Shown in pieces: positions 33,250 through 42,116 of a DNA stretch of 64,000 bases (within the stretch, counting starts at the first letter, position 1; every line of letters starts with the position of its first letter). The stretch covers positions 14,999-78,998 of the forward strand of contig JBGVIT010000022.1 in the NCBI GenBank assembly GCA_045128915.1. The letters are read 5' to 3'. This DNA is from RGIG9115 sp045128915. Lineage in GTDB: Bacteria; Bacillota; Clostridia; UBA1381. The position numbers were made by a program, and so were the translations under genes. The notes under the pieces were generated by a model. The model was not told the origin of the DNA. It saw nothing but the letters and a program-made list of their open reading frames with translations, and did not search any database.

Positions 33250-34377
33250 TTGAAAAAGACAGCGCTAATTCTGGCAATATTCTTAATGATACCGAAATTG
33301 TCCTTTGCTCAGCCTGAAGATTTGGGTATAAATGCAAAATCTGCTCTGTTAATGGAGCAGACTACGGGTAAGATACTTTATGAGCAGAATCCTGATGAAA
33401 AGCTTTCAATCGCAAGCGTTACGAAAATTATGACCATGCTTCTTATTTGTGAGGCGATTGACAGCGGAAAAATCAAATTGGATGATATGGTATGTGTAAG
33501 TGAAAGAGCTATGAGTATGGGCGGTTCAACCATGTTTTTGGAAACGGGTGACCTGATTTCAGTTGACGAGATGCTAAAGGGTATAGCGGTTGCTTCAGCA
33601 AATGACGGAGCTGTTGCTATGGCAGAATACGTGGCAGGAAGCGAAGAGGAATTTGTTCGTCAAATGAACCTTAAAGCATCGGAGCTTGGCATGAACAATA
33701 CTGCATTTGTAAATACAAACGGACTTGATGCAGAGGGACACTACTCTTGTGCAAGGGATGTAGCTATTATGTCAAGAGAGCTTTTAAAGCATCCATTGAT
33801 TTTTAATTACACAAAAATATGGACAGATACCATGCGCGCAGGTAAATTTGAGCTTGTAAATACAAATAAGCTTATAAGGTTTTACGAGGGAGCAAACGGA
33901 CTGAAAACCGGTTCAACATCGCAGGCGCTTTGCTGTCTTTCTGCTACTGCCGAACGAAATGGTATGCAGCTTATAGCAGTTGTTCTTGGTGCACCTGATT
34001 CCAATGCGAGATTTGGCGGTGCACGAACACTTCTGGATTATGGTTTTTCTGCATACTGCCTTAAAAAAATAGTTCCGTCAGGAGAGGAGCTTTGCAGACT
34101 CCCCGTACAGTCGGGAATGGCCTCCGATGTGGGATGTGAGGTCAGGTGCGAAGAAAATATGCTTGTATCAAAAAGCGATACGGCAGAATACGCATACACA
34201 ATCAGGCAACCGGAAAAAATAAAAGCCCCCATATATAAAGGTGATCCCATAGGTGAGGCTGTAATAACAAAGGATGGAGAGGAATATAAAACAGTTCCCG
34301 TATATGCGGTGGGTGAAGTAAAGAAAAGAACGTTTTTATTTTCTCTTGGAAAAGTGCTTGATTTTCTGTGTAAATAA
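33250..34377 (+). CDS. D-alanyl-D-alanine carboxypeptidase (DacF/PBP5 type)
   Basis: The 375-residue secreted serine peptidase trims the terminal D-Ala of peptidoglycan. The penicillin-binding motifs are S56-V-T-K59, S116-A-N118 and K219-T-G. I chose TTG 33250, which gives a clean signal peptide KKTALILAIFLMIPKLSFA and has GGGAG 8 bases upstream. A GTG at 33235 in frame would add five residues. The C-terminal domain (PAIYKGDP-like APIYKGDPIGEAVITKDG) matches the PBP5 C-terminal fold. In spore formers DacF acts on forespore wall; that role is not shown here. Confidence 0.92.
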   Translation: MKKTALILAIFLMIPKLSFAQPEDLGINAKSALLMEQTTGKILYEQNPDEKLSIASVTKIMTMLLICEAIDSGKIKLDDMVCVSERAMSMGGSTMFLETGDLISVDEMLKGIAVASANDGAVAMAEYVAGSEEEFVRQMNLKASELGMNNTAFVNTNGLDAEGHYSCARDVAIMSRELLKHPLIFNYTKIWTDTMRAGKFELVNTNKLIRFYEGANGLKTGSTSQALCCLSATAERNGMQLIAVVLGAPDSNARFGGARTLLDYGFSAYCLKKIVPSGEELCRLPVQSGMASDVGCEVRCEENMLVSKSDTAEYAYTIRQPEKIKAPIYKGDPIGEAVITKDGEEYKTVPVYAVGEVKKRTFLFSLGKVLDFLCK

Positions 34378-34415
34378 AAAAACAGGATGTTGCCTTAGGC
34401 AACATCCTGTTTTTT
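34377..34415. terminator. Bidirectional terminator between dacF-like gene and stalk-domain gene
   Basis: An 18-bp stem, ACAGGATGTTGCC with GGCAACATCCTGT flanked by A and T runs, around TTA. Confidence 0.95.
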
Positions 34416-35409
34416 ACTGTAATGTGAAAGTAAGAGTTCCTTCTTCGATTTGAGCATTTACTCCGAGAACTTCTGTAAAGAACTCAAAGGGAACGTGTGT
34501 AATTCCTGTTCCGTTAACGGGAACGCATACTGAAGCCTGACCAAGTGATATAGGCATCATCTTACCCTTTGTGTAGTGGTCTTCGCCAATAGCGAAAGTA
34601 AACATACCGTTGTTAATCATAACAGCAGGAATGTTAGCGTCCCACTGTACAGTAAAGCCAAGAGCTTCTGCAATGGCACGTACAGGTATCATTCCTTCAG
34701 CGCCTTCTGCTTCAATGTATTCAAATTCCTTATCGCCTGCTACAATCTTGGTAAATGTTTCATCCTCAGCTTCAAACTGCTGTGCTTTGTTGAGAACTAT
34801 TATTTTTGTAGGGTTTGTCTGAGCGGGGAGGCTCTGGGCAACTACATCATATATTACAACAAGGTCAAATCCGTCAAGGTTTCCGTCAAACATTTCGCGG
34901 CTGAGCTTGATGATTTCAGTTTCTTCTGAAACGTGAATTGCAAGAGTTCCTGCCTGATTTGTATAGTCGCCAAAATCTTCGCCTTCAACGCTTTTTTTGT
35001 AGTTGTCCACGTCCACTGCTTTTTCGCTTGCTTTTACGATAACTGTGGGTGAATACTGTGCGGGGAGTGAAAGAAGCATAGGAGTATCTTCTCTTACGTA
35101 TAATACAGCTTCGTCGCCGGCTGCAAGCTCAATCATTTCGCCATCAGCGTTGATTGACATCTGGAGATAATTTTTGTTGATAAGAATTTCTTCTTCTGTT
35201 TCTGTGTTGATTGCAGTAAATATTTCATCCTCAACTGCTGTGATTTTGCAAAATACAGGAACGAATGCTGAATGAGCGGAAATCTCAGGATTTTCTGTTA
35301 TGAGCATGGGAGTGTTTTCGAGCTCAACTCGTGTTTCGTCAGCTGTTGCTACGATTGAAGATATTATTGCACTACCTGCAATGATAAATGATATAAGTTT
35401 CCTGTTCAT
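34414..35409 (-). CDS. Secreted protein with copper amine oxidase-like stalk domain
   Basis: The 331-residue protein has a signal peptide (NRKLISFIIAGSAIISSIVATA). A middle region of beta strands (about 30-215) has no recognised family, with two similar parts built around AGDEAVLYVRE and LVVIYDVVAQSLPAQTNP. A C-terminal stalk domain (about 225-331) has MIPVRAIAEALGFTVQWDANIP and VPFEFFTEVLGVNAQIEEGTLTF. Stalk domains are common in exported clostridial proteins and probably bind the wall. I chose the ATG at 35409 behind GAGAGG; the open frame runs 12 codons further back. No enzymatic motif is visible. Confidence 0.8.
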   Translation of the reverse strand: MNRKLISFIIAGSAIISSIVATADETRVELENTPMLITENPEISAHSAFVPVFCKITAVEDEIFTAINTETEEEILINKNYLQMSINADGEMIELAAGDEAVLYVREDTPMLLSLPAQYSPTVIVKASEKAVDVDNYKKSVEGEDFGDYTNQAGTLAIHVSEETEIIKLSREMFDGNLDGFDLVVIYDVVAQSLPAQTNPTKIIVLNKAQQFEAEDETFTKIVAGDKEFEYIEAEGAEGMIPVRAIAEALGFTVQWDANIPAVMINNGMFTFAIGEDHYTKGKMMPISLGQASVCVPVNGTGITHVPFEFFTEVLGVNAQIEEGTLTFTLQ

Positions 35410-35549
35410 TTTATGTACCTCTCTTTTTTTGAAATTTTCAGGCATTTTCTTGCCTCTACGTATATAATACCTTTGAAAACCCTAAAAGGTTGCAAAAAAC
35501 AAAAAATTTTTCTTAAATTTTTACAGCATACCATAATTACATATTTTTA

Positions 35550-35577
35550 TTGACTTTAGAAAATAATATGATAGAAC
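35550..35577 (+). promoter_or_regulatory. Possible promoter of the small lipoprotein gene
   Basis: TTGACT at 35550-35555, 16-bp spacer, TAGAAC at 35572-35577. Confidence 0.5.
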
Positions 35578-35615
35578 ATGAACGTTCATAATTATAACAG
35601 AAAGGAATTAAAATA

Positions 35616-35837
35616 ATGAAGCTTTTAATTACAACTGCAGTTCTCGCGCTTGTGCTGACAGCTTGTTCTGCAGAAAAAAATCATGAAAATACTACCGAAA
35701 CTCATAAACCCACATCTGAGCCTACTCATACTCAGGGAGTAGTTGATGATATGGCAGGTGCTGCGAAGAGTGTTGTTGACGGCGTAGGAAACGGTGTTAA
35801 GGATGTAGGTAATGCAGTAAAGAGTACTGTTAAATAA
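35616..35837 (+). CDS. Small predicted lipoprotein
   Basis: The 73-residue protein has a signal peptide with lipobox LTAC (Cys17). A Thr/His/Pro-rich spacer (about 20-40) follows, then an amphipathic tail with repeated Gly-Val-Lys units (GAAKSVVDGVGNGVKDVGNAVKS). After processing only about 57 residues remain on the membrane outer face. I recognise no family. AGAAAGGAA precedes the ATG, and a hairpin follows the stop, so it is a single-gene unit. Confidence 0.75.
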   Translation: MKLLITTAVLALVLTACSAEKNHENTTETHKPTSEPTHTQGVVDDMAGAAKSVVDGVGNGVKDVGNAVKSTVK

Positions 35838-35841
35838 AAGC

Positions 35842-35875
35842 AAGAGGATATTGTTTTGCCGCAATATCCTCTTTA
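35842..35875 (+). terminator. Terminator of the small lipoprotein gene
   Basis: AAGAGGATATTG pairs with CAATATCCTCTT around TTTTGCCG; the T-run is short. Confidence 0.65.
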
Positions 35876-35935
35876 CATATATAAGAATTTGTGGTAAAAT
35901 CTATATATTAAAATAAGAAAGGGGTGTTTGAGAGA

Positions 35936-37276
35936 TTGTATGTTCCAAATTATGTAAACCGATTATTACATAAGCTTTCAGAAAACGGATTTGAAGCGTA
36001 TGTTGTAGGCGGCTGTGTAAGAGATGCTATTATGGGACGAATACCTGAGGATTATGACATTACCACAAACGCCCTGCCTGAACAAATAAAAAAATGCTTT
36101 GAAAACTATACAACTATTCTCGTAGGCGAAAAGCATGGTACTGTGTGTGTTGTATCAGATGGAAACAATGTTGAAATTACAACGTATAGAACAGACGGGG
36201 AGTATAAGGATTTCAGACACCCTGAAAAAGTATGCTTTGCCCGTAACATAGAGGATGATTTAAGCCGCAGAGACTTTACTATGAATGCCATTGCATATTC
36301 GGAGAACTGTGGTTTTGTAGATCCCTTTGGCGGATGTGAAGATATCAGAAATCGAATTATCAGATGTGTGGGTGATGCGAAGCGTCGTTTTGAAGAAGAT
36401 GCACTCAGAATTATGAGAGCTTTGCGTTTTTCATCAGTTCTGGGATTTGAAATAGAAGAAAATGCGGCAGAGGTTATAGAAGCCTACAGAAGCTACCTTA
36501 ATAATATATCAAAGGAAAGAATTTTTACAGAGCTTTCCAAAATGCTGTGCGGAGAAAATATAGTCAGCGTATTGCTGAAATTCCCAAACGTTATATCAGA
36601 GGTAGTTCCCGACTTAAAAAAATCAATAGGCTTTAATCAGCACAATAAACACCATGTATATGATGTATATACTCATACTGCGCATGTGGTAGGTAATTGT
36701 CCTGATGACTTGCCTCTGAGACTTGCAGCGTTATTTCATGATGTGGGGAAACCATCGTGCTTTTTCACGGGCGATGACGGGCAAGGTCATTTTTATGGTC
36801 ATGCAGAGGAGAGTGAAGCTGTTGCCGCAAGAGTGTTGACGGACCTGAAAAGCTCAAACCAGCTTAAAAGGCTTGTATGTGAGCTTATAAAAATTCATGA
36901 CAGAGAAATTGTAAATACACCAAAATCTATAAGAAGATTTTTAAATTCAGTTTCTGCTGATGCTGCAAATAGGATATTCGACTTAAAGAAGGCAGATAAT
37001 CTTTCTCTTGCACCGGAGTACCGCTGCCGTGCTTTGCAGCTTGAGGAAACAGAATCACAAATGCATATTATTATGGAAAGTAATCAATGCGTAAGTGAAA
37101 AACAACTTCAAATAAATGGCAAAGACCTTATTCAATTAGGTGTGCAGCCGGGTAGGAAGCTGGGATTTATAAAAGGTGAAATGCTTAAAAGGGTTATTGA
37201 CGGCGACATTGAAAACAACAGGGAATGTTTAGTTGAATATGCCAAAAAGTTGATTAACACATTAAATAATCAATAA
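35936..37276 (+). CDS. cca: CCA-adding tRNA nucleotidyltransferase with HD domain
   Basis: The 446-residue enzyme adds or repairs the 3' CCA of tRNA. The class II nucleotidyltransferase head has VVGGCVRDAIMGRIPEDYDITT; the flexible loop has RRDFTMNAIAY; RRFEEDALRIMRALRFS follows. An HD domain has LAALFHDVGKP at about residue 260. I chose TTG 35936, 12 bases after AAAGGGG; a GTG at 35924 overlaps that ribosome site and is unlikely. Confidence 0.93.
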   Translation: MYVPNYVNRLLHKLSENGFEAYVVGGCVRDAIMGRIPEDYDITTNALPEQIKKCFENYTTILVGEKHGTVCVVSDGNNVEITTYRTDGEYKDFRHPEKVCFARNIEDDLSRRDFTMNAIAYSENCGFVDPFGGCEDIRNRIIRCVGDAKRRFEEDALRIMRALRFSSVLGFEIEENAAEVIEAYRSYLNNISKERIFTELSKMLCGENIVSVLLKFPNVISEVVPDLKKSIGFNQHNKHHVYDVYTHTAHVVGNCPDDLPLRLAALFHDVGKPSCFFTGDDGQGHFYGHAEESEAVAARVLTDLKSSNQLKRLVCELIKIHDREIVNTPKSIRRFLNSVSADAANRIFDLKKADNLSLAPEYRCRALQLEETESQMHIIMESNQCVSEKQLQINGKDLIQLGVQPGRKLGFIKGEMLKRVIDGDIENNRECLVEYAKKLINTLNNQ

Positions 37277-37321
37277 TAATTGAGCAGATTGCCCAAAAAG
37301 TGACATATTATGAAAAAAGGC

Positions 37322-37350
37322 TTGACTCATAGGTTTATTTCTGTTATACT
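37322..37350 (+). promoter_or_regulatory. Promoter of the rplU-rpmA unit
   Basis: TTGACT at 37322-37327, 17-bp spacer, TATACT at 37345-37350 with TGT before the -10. Confidence 0.85.
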
Positions 37351-37356
37351 ACTGAA

Positions 37357-37431
37357 GTGACCGCATAGAAAAGGTATTAAAGCATAGCGCCTCGATAGCG
37401 AGTCTCCATTAAATTATCAGGAGGTGTTTTC
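37357..37431 (+). ncRNA. Leader of rplU, candidate L21 autoregulatory leader
   Basis: About 75 nt separate the likely start from the rplU ATG. The leader contains CTCG-ATAG-CGAG (37391-37402) inside a CGCC...GTCTCC context and ends in AGGAGG. Firmicutes L21 operons usually carry a leader at this place that L21 binds. I infer the class from position and cannot confirm its consensus by eye. Confidence 0.45.
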
Positions 37432-37743
37432 ATGTACGCAGTAATCGTAACAGGCGGAAAACAGTACAAAGTTTCAGAAGGCGATACTCTCTTTATTGAG
37501 AAGCTTACAGCTGAAGAGGGCGAAGCAGTAACATTTGACCAGGTACTCATGGTAGGCGACGGTGACAAAATAACTGTTGGCGCTCCTGCAGTAGAAGGTG
37601 CGACTGTTGAAGCTAAGGTTTTGAAGAACGGTAAAGCTAAGAAGATTTACGTTTTCAAAATGAAGAGAAAGAAGAATTACAGACGCAAGAAGGGACACAG
37701 ACAGCCCTTTACAAAAGTTGAAATTACAAAGATTAACGGCTAA
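37432..37743 (+). CDS. rplU: 50S ribosomal protein L21
   Basis: The 103-residue ribosomal protein starts MYAVIVTGGKQYKVSEGD and ends KKNYRRKKGHRQPFTKVEI, both diagnostic. It binds 23S rRNA. It is followed directly by rpmA, without the prp (ysxB) gene that lies between them in many Firmicutes. Confidence 0.97.
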   Translation: MYAVIVTGGKQYKVSEGDTLFIEKLTAEEGEAVTFDQVLMVGDGDKITVGAPAVEGATVEAKVLKNGKAKKIYVFKMKRKKNYRRKKGHRQPFTKVEITKING

Positions 37744-37781
37744 GTTCGTAATTGATCACAAGAAAGCAGAGGTGTTAATTC

Positions 37782-38036
37782 ATGGCTCATAAAAAAGGTA
37801 TGGGTAGTACCAAAAACGGACGCGATAGCGAAAGTAAACGACTTGGTGCTAAAAAAGCTGACGGTCAGTTCGTATTGGCCGGCAATATCCTCGTAAGACA
37901 GAGAGGAACAAAAATCCACCCCGGAGTTAATGTTGGTAAGGGTAGCGATGATACCTTGTTCGCATTAATCGACGGAAAGGTTAAGTTCGAAAGAAAGGGC
38001 AGGGATAAGACACAGTGTAGTGTTTATTCTGCTTAA
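37782..38036 (+). CDS. rpmA: 50S ribosomal protein L27, without the Firmicutes N-terminal extension
   Basis: The 84-residue protein starts AHKKGMGSTKNGRDSESKRLG. Most Firmicutes L27 proteins begin with a short extension of the form ...LQFFA before the AHKKG-like segment; the protease Prp removes it. Here the ATG lies exactly at the mature N terminus, and no Prp gene is present between rplU and rpmA. The ribosome site AGAGG precedes the ATG. The N-terminal tail reaches the peptidyl transferase centre. Confidence 0.97.
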   Translation: MAHKKGMGSTKNGRDSESKRLGAKKADGQFVLAGNILVRQRGTKIHPGVNVGKGSDDTLFALIDGKVKFERKGRDKTQCSVYSA

Positions 38037-38049
38037 TTTAACAGATGAT

Positions 38050-38080
38050 GGGCTGTCAGGTTTTGACAGCCCTTTTGTTT
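38050..38080 (+). terminator. Terminator of rplU-rpmA
   Basis: GGGCTGTCA pairs with TGACAGCCC around GGTTT, followed by TTTTGTTT. Confidence 0.9.
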
Positions 38081-38147
38081 AATTATATCCCAATGCCCGA
38101 TAGGGATGTTCAGAATTTATTCGGGCAGAAAGGCTATGGAAATTTAT

Positions 38148-39431
38148 ATGTTTATAGATAAAGCAAGAATTTTCATTAAAGCAGGCAACGGAGGAAACGG
38201 TTCTATATCATTTCATCGTGAGAAGTATGTAGCCGCAGGCGGTCCTGACGGCGGTGACGGTGGAAAAGGCGGTAATGTAGTATTCAGAACCGATCCCGGC
38301 ATGACTACTCTTATGGACTTTAAGTATAAGAGAAAGTATCTGGCAGAAAACGGTGGTGACGGCTGGGGCAAGAGACAAAAGGGTAAAAACGGAAGTGATA
38401 TTGTCATTTATGTTCCATGCGGTACGCTTATAAGGGATGCAGAGTCAAACAGACTGCTTGCAGATATGTCAGCAGTTGACAAAGAGGTTATACTTGCAAG
38501 AGGCGGAAACGGCGGTTGGGGCAACAGCCATTTTTCCACACCAACCCGTCAGACTCCTAATTTTGCCAAAAACGGCCGCGTGGGAGACGAAAGAATGGTA
38601 ACCCTTGAGCTGAAGCTATTAGCTGATGTGGGACTCGTGGGATTTCCTAACGTGGGAAAGTCAACAATTCTATCTCGCACTACAAAGGCGGAGCCGAAAA
38701 TTGCCAATTATCATTTTACTACTCTTGAGCCGAATTTAGGAGTATGCAGCGTAGGAGAACATATGAGTTTTGTGCTTGCTGATATTCCGGGAATTATTGA
38801 AGGTGCAAGTGAGGGTGTAGGGCTTGGTCATGAGTTTTTGCGCCATATTGAGCGTACAAGACTCCTTGTTCACGTGGTTGATGTTTCGTCTATTGAGGGA
38901 AGAAACCCCATAGAAGATTTTAAAATTATCAATAACGAGCTTTCAAAGTACGATATGGAGCTTGAAGAAAGACCGCAGATTATAGCTGCAAATAAGACAG
39001 ATATAATTCAGGATGAGGAAGCGTATGAAGCGTTTTTGGAATATGCCAAGTCACAAGGCTATGAAGTATATCCTATATCCGCAGCTACCGGTCAGGGCGT
39101 TGATGAGCTTATGAAGCATGTGTATGAAGCACTTACAAAACTTCCGCCCGTAAAAGAGTTTGAGCCTGATCCTGAGCCGCTTGAGGAACTTTATGATATA
39201 ACAGCTGAAAAAGGCTATAACGTGGAAATCGACAGCGACGGAGTCTATGTAATATCAGGTTCGTGGATAGAAGCTGTTGGCGGAAGTGTAAACTTCTCTG
39301 ACAGGGAATCACTTCAATACTTCCAAAGAGCACTTGTTCGTAAGGGAGTTATTGATGAACTTGTGGAAATGGGAATAGAAGAAGGACAAACTGTTCGTAT
39401 AGGCGACTTGGAATTTGATTTTGTATGGTAA
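38148..39431 (+). CDS. obg: Obg-family GTPase (ribosome assembly and stress)
   Basis: The 427-residue GTPase has the glycine-rich Obg fold (AGNGGNGSISFHREKY, GGPDGGDGGKGGNV), a G domain with GFPNVGKST, DIPGIIEGASEGVGLG and NKTD, and a C-terminal OCT domain. It acts in late 50S assembly. The family normally starts MF(V/I)D, so I chose ATG 38148 (MFIDKARIFIKAG). An in-frame ATG at 38136 would add four residues; AGAAAGG at 38127-38133 lies awkwardly for both. Confidence 0.95.
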   Translation: MFIDKARIFIKAGNGGNGSISFHREKYVAAGGPDGGDGGKGGNVVFRTDPGMTTLMDFKYKRKYLAENGGDGWGKRQKGKNGSDIVIYVPCGTLIRDAESNRLLADMSAVDKEVILARGGNGGWGNSHFSTPTRQTPNFAKNGRVGDERMVTLELKLLADVGLVGFPNVGKSTILSRTTKAEPKIANYHFTTLEPNLGVCSVGEHMSFVLADIPGIIEGASEGVGLGHEFLRHIERTRLLVHVVDVSSIEGRNPIEDFKIINNELSKYDMELEERPQIIAANKTDIIQDEEAYEAFLEYAKSQGYEVYPISAATGQGVDELMKHVYEALTKLPPVKEFEPDPEPLEELYDITAEKGYNVEIDSDGVYVISGSWIEAVGGSVNFSDRESLQYFQRALVRKGVIDELVEMGIEEGQTVRIGDLEFDFVW

Positions 39432-39486
39432 GATAATCAAATTGTAGCAAAATTTTAAAAAAATATATAAAAATTGTAAAAAACTA

Positions 39487-39515
39487 TTGAAAAGTTTGTA
39501 ACTATCTGTTAAAAT
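39487..39515 (+). promoter_or_regulatory. Promoter of the two-component operon
   Basis: TTGAAA at 39487-39492, 17-bp spacer, TAAAAT at 39510-39515 with TGT in front. The leader contains a small hairpin TGCCC-ACTT-GGGCA at 39532-39545. Confidence 0.7.
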
Positions 39516-39570
39516 AGAAGATAAGATTTAATGCCCACTTGGGCAATGAAAACCGAAAGGAATTGATAGC

Positions 39571-40284
39571 ATGGAAAGAAAAATCCTTATTATTGAGGAT
39601 GAGCAGAATATAGTTGACATCTTGAAGTTTAATCTTAAGAAAGAGGGCTTTGAAACTATTGAAGCTTATGACGGTGCAACCGGTCTTGAACTTGCACTTA
39701 CTGCTAATCCCAATCTTATTCTCCTTGACGTTATGCTTCCTCAAATGGACGGATATGAAGTTTGCAGAAAAATAAGAGAGGAACATTCTCAGGTGCCTAT
39801 CATAATGCTTACAGCAAGAGAAGAGGAGCTTGATAAGGTTCTGGGCCTTGAGCTTGGTGCTGATGACTATATGACAAAGCCGTTTTCAATGCGTGAGCTT
39901 ACAGCACGTGTAAAGGCTAACCTCAGAAGAGTCGCACCTGCCAATCAGGACAAGTCTGCAAAGGCACAGCCCGGAAATCTCATTATTTCAGGCGACCTTA
40001 CAATCAATACCGAAAGATACGAAGCGATTAAGAACAAAAAGGTTCTTGATATCACAATAAGAGAATTTGAGCTTCTTAAGTTCCTTGCAACTCAGCCTGA
40101 TAAGATTTTCTCAAGAGAAAAGCTTCTTGAAAATGTATGGGGTTATGAGTATTACGGAGATGTAAGAACAGTAGATGTAACGGTTAGAAGACTCAGAGAA
40201 AAAATAGAGGACGATCCGAGCCTTCCTAAGTATATCATTACAAAACGCGGTATTGGCTACTATTTTAATAAGACAGAGGAATAA
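39571..40284 (+). CDS. walR: OmpR/PhoB-family response regulator, WalR-like
   Basis: The 237-residue protein has a receiver domain with phospho-acceptor D53 in ILLDVMLPQMDGYEVCR, then KPFSMRELTARV. A winged-helix DNA-binding domain follows (LTIREFELLKFLATQ; VWGYEYYGDVRTVDVTVRRLREKIE; TKRGIGYYF). The partner kinase starts 3 bases after the stop. The third gene resembles YycI, and walJ and rlmH lie nearby on the other strand; this points to the cell wall regulator WalR rather than PhoB, but PhoP/PhoB is the alternative. Confidence 0.85.
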   Translation: MERKILIIEDEQNIVDILKFNLKKEGFETIEAYDGATGLELALTANPNLILLDVMLPQMDGYEVCRKIREEHSQVPIIMLTAREEELDKVLGLELGADDYMTKPFSMRELTARVKANLRRVAPANQDKSAKAQPGNLIISGDLTINTERYEAIKNKKVLDITIREFELLKFLATQPDKIFSREKLLENVWGYEYYGDVRTVDVTVRRLREKIEDDPSLPKYIITKRGIGYYFNKTEE

Positions 40285-40287
40285 GCT

Positions 40288-42111
40288 TTGAATTTTAAAA
40301 GTATAAAATGGAAGATAAGTCTGATGTTTGCACTATGTATAGCTTTTGTGCTTACAGTTGTGTGCGTATGTCAGACTATTTCCGTAATTTGCGGAGAAAA
40401 ACAAGATTTTGAAAATACTCTTAAGAGTGTTTTCAATGAAGAATTTGTTGATGAACTTTCAGCAATAGCCGAAAGTGTTCATTATACAGTTGACGGTGCA
40501 AACGCTGAAAATATCACCATAAGCACCGTTGCGACGGATAACTCAAAATTGCTGTATGAGGCGGTATGGGCACATTCCGCTGAGCTTGGAATAAGCACAG
40601 ACAGATTCATGTGTATTCTCGACCGTTCCGGAAGTCCTGTATTTAGTACAAGCAGTGAGATTCTCGATACCGGAATAAACAAAACTGCATCTGTTATTTC
40701 TGCTTTGAACGGCAATGAGGCTATTTCTGCATCACCTCTCAGAATGCATAGTGATTATGCTTTATCGGTGAGTACCGCTGATAATATAGTTTATGTGTGC
40801 GACACGGGCAAAAAGCTTTATGATGAGGTAGAGAATGTTTTGTACATATATCTAAGAAGCCTCATATTTGCGCTTGTGTTCTCGTTTTTTGCAGGCATGT
40901 ATCTGGCAGGCTCTGTTACTGTTCCGCTCAAAAAAATGAGCGATTGGGCAAAACAGCTTGCGGCAGGTAATCTTGATGCCAAGACCGATATACCGGGCAA
41001 CGACGAGCTTTCCGAACTTTCCAAGGCGTTGACGGACATGGCGTATAATCTTGATGATGCCAGCGCAGACGCAAGACGTGAGAAAACAAAGCTTGAAACA
41101 ATACTTCAGGCTATGACTGACGGATTGCTTGCATTTAATACTGAGGGTGCTCTCATTCACTATAACGAAGAAGCAAAGCTCCTGCTTGGCAGAAACTTTC
41201 TTGACGATATAGTGTTTGACAGCTTTTTTAAGGAAATCAATGCAAATATCACCATAGGCGACCTTTTGTATATGCAGCCGGCAGAGGATATAGAGCGCCA
41301 TGTGGTTATGGATAAAGAGCGCTATATTGATATGAATTTCAAGACCTTTGAGCTTAACGGCAAAATTGCCGGTATAGTTGTTGTGCTTCACGATATGACC
41401 AAGCAGGAAAAGCTTGAACAGTCCCGAAGAGGTTTTGTTGCTGACGTATCTCATGAGCTAAGAACTCCAATCACAACAATTAAGTCATATGCAGAAACCT
41501 TGCTTGACTCAACGGAGGACTATGGTGAGCTGTTCAGGAGATTTCTGGGCGTTATCGCATCGGAAGCGGACAGAATGGCAAGGCTTATAAGCGACTTGCT
41601 TACTTTGTCATCTCTTGACGATAAGCATGCAACGTATAAAATTCCTGAAGAAATTGATATAAGAAATATGCTTACTGCTGTAACTGAGCGTTTTCAGATT
41701 CCGGCAAAGAAGAAGGAACAGACTCTTATTTACAGCCCTATTAACGATGTGCCAAATATTATGGGTGATCCGGATGCCCTTGAAAGAGTAATTATAAATA
41801 TCATCGGAAATGCGGTGAAATATACTCAGGAAGGCGGACATATTGAGGTTTACTCGAGTAAGGTCTATAATGACATCTGTGTTAAAGTAACTGATAATGG
41901 TATGGGTATAGCAGAAGAAAGCCTGCCCCATATTTTTGACAGATTTTACAGAGTAGATAAGGCGCGCTCAAGAGATACGGGCGGCACCGGTCTTGGTCTT
42001 GCCATTGCGAAGCAGACAATAGAAACAGACTTTAAGGGCAAAATCAAAATAAGCAGTGAGGTAGGAAAGGGGACAGAGGTTAGTATAACTATCCCTGTAT
42101 CCTCAACATAA
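40288..42111 (+). CDS. walK: Sensor histidine kinase, WalK-like (HAMP-PAS-HisKA-HATPase)
   Basis: The 607-residue kinase starts at TTG 40288 with AGAGGA 7 bases upstream. Domains in order: membrane segment 10-30, extracellular sensor about 35-185, second membrane segment about 188-208, HAMP to about 262, PAS about 270-370, and dimerisation domain with H389 in VADVSHELRTPITTIKSYAETL. The ATPase domain has N box IIGNAVKYTQEGG, DNGMGIAEE, FYRVDKARSRDTGGTGLGLAI. WalK of Bacillus has the same order and nearly the same length. It would sense wall or division state and phosphorylate the preceding regulator. Confidence 0.85.
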   Translation: MNFKSIKWKISLMFALCIAFVLTVVCVCQTISVICGEKQDFENTLKSVFNEEFVDELSAIAESVHYTVDGANAENITISTVATDNSKLLYEAVWAHSAELGISTDRFMCILDRSGSPVFSTSSEILDTGINKTASVISALNGNEAISASPLRMHSDYALSVSTADNIVYVCDTGKKLYDEVENVLYIYLRSLIFALVFSFFAGMYLAGSVTVPLKKMSDWAKQLAAGNLDAKTDIPGNDELSELSKALTDMAYNLDDASADARREKTKLETILQAMTDGLLAFNTEGALIHYNEEAKLLLGRNFLDDIVFDSFFKEINANITIGDLLYMQPAEDIERHVVMDKERYIDMNFKTFELNGKIAGIVVVLHDMTKQEKLEQSRRGFVADVSHELRTPITTIKSYAETLLDSTEDYGELFRRFLGVIASEADRMARLISDLLTLSSLDDKHATYKIPEEIDIRNMLTAVTERFQIPAKKKEQTLIYSPINDVPNIMGDPDALERVIINIIGNAVKYTQEGGHIEVYSSKVYNDICVKVTDNGMGIAEESLPHIFDRFYRVDKARSRDTGGTGLGLAIAKQTIETDFKGKIKISSEVGKGTEVSITIPVSST

Positions 42112-42116
42112 GGATT

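Noticed and set aside
40852..41454. 200-codon open frame antisense to the sensor kinase
   Set aside because: It lies fully inside the kinase gene, and the kinase reading frame has all expected domains.
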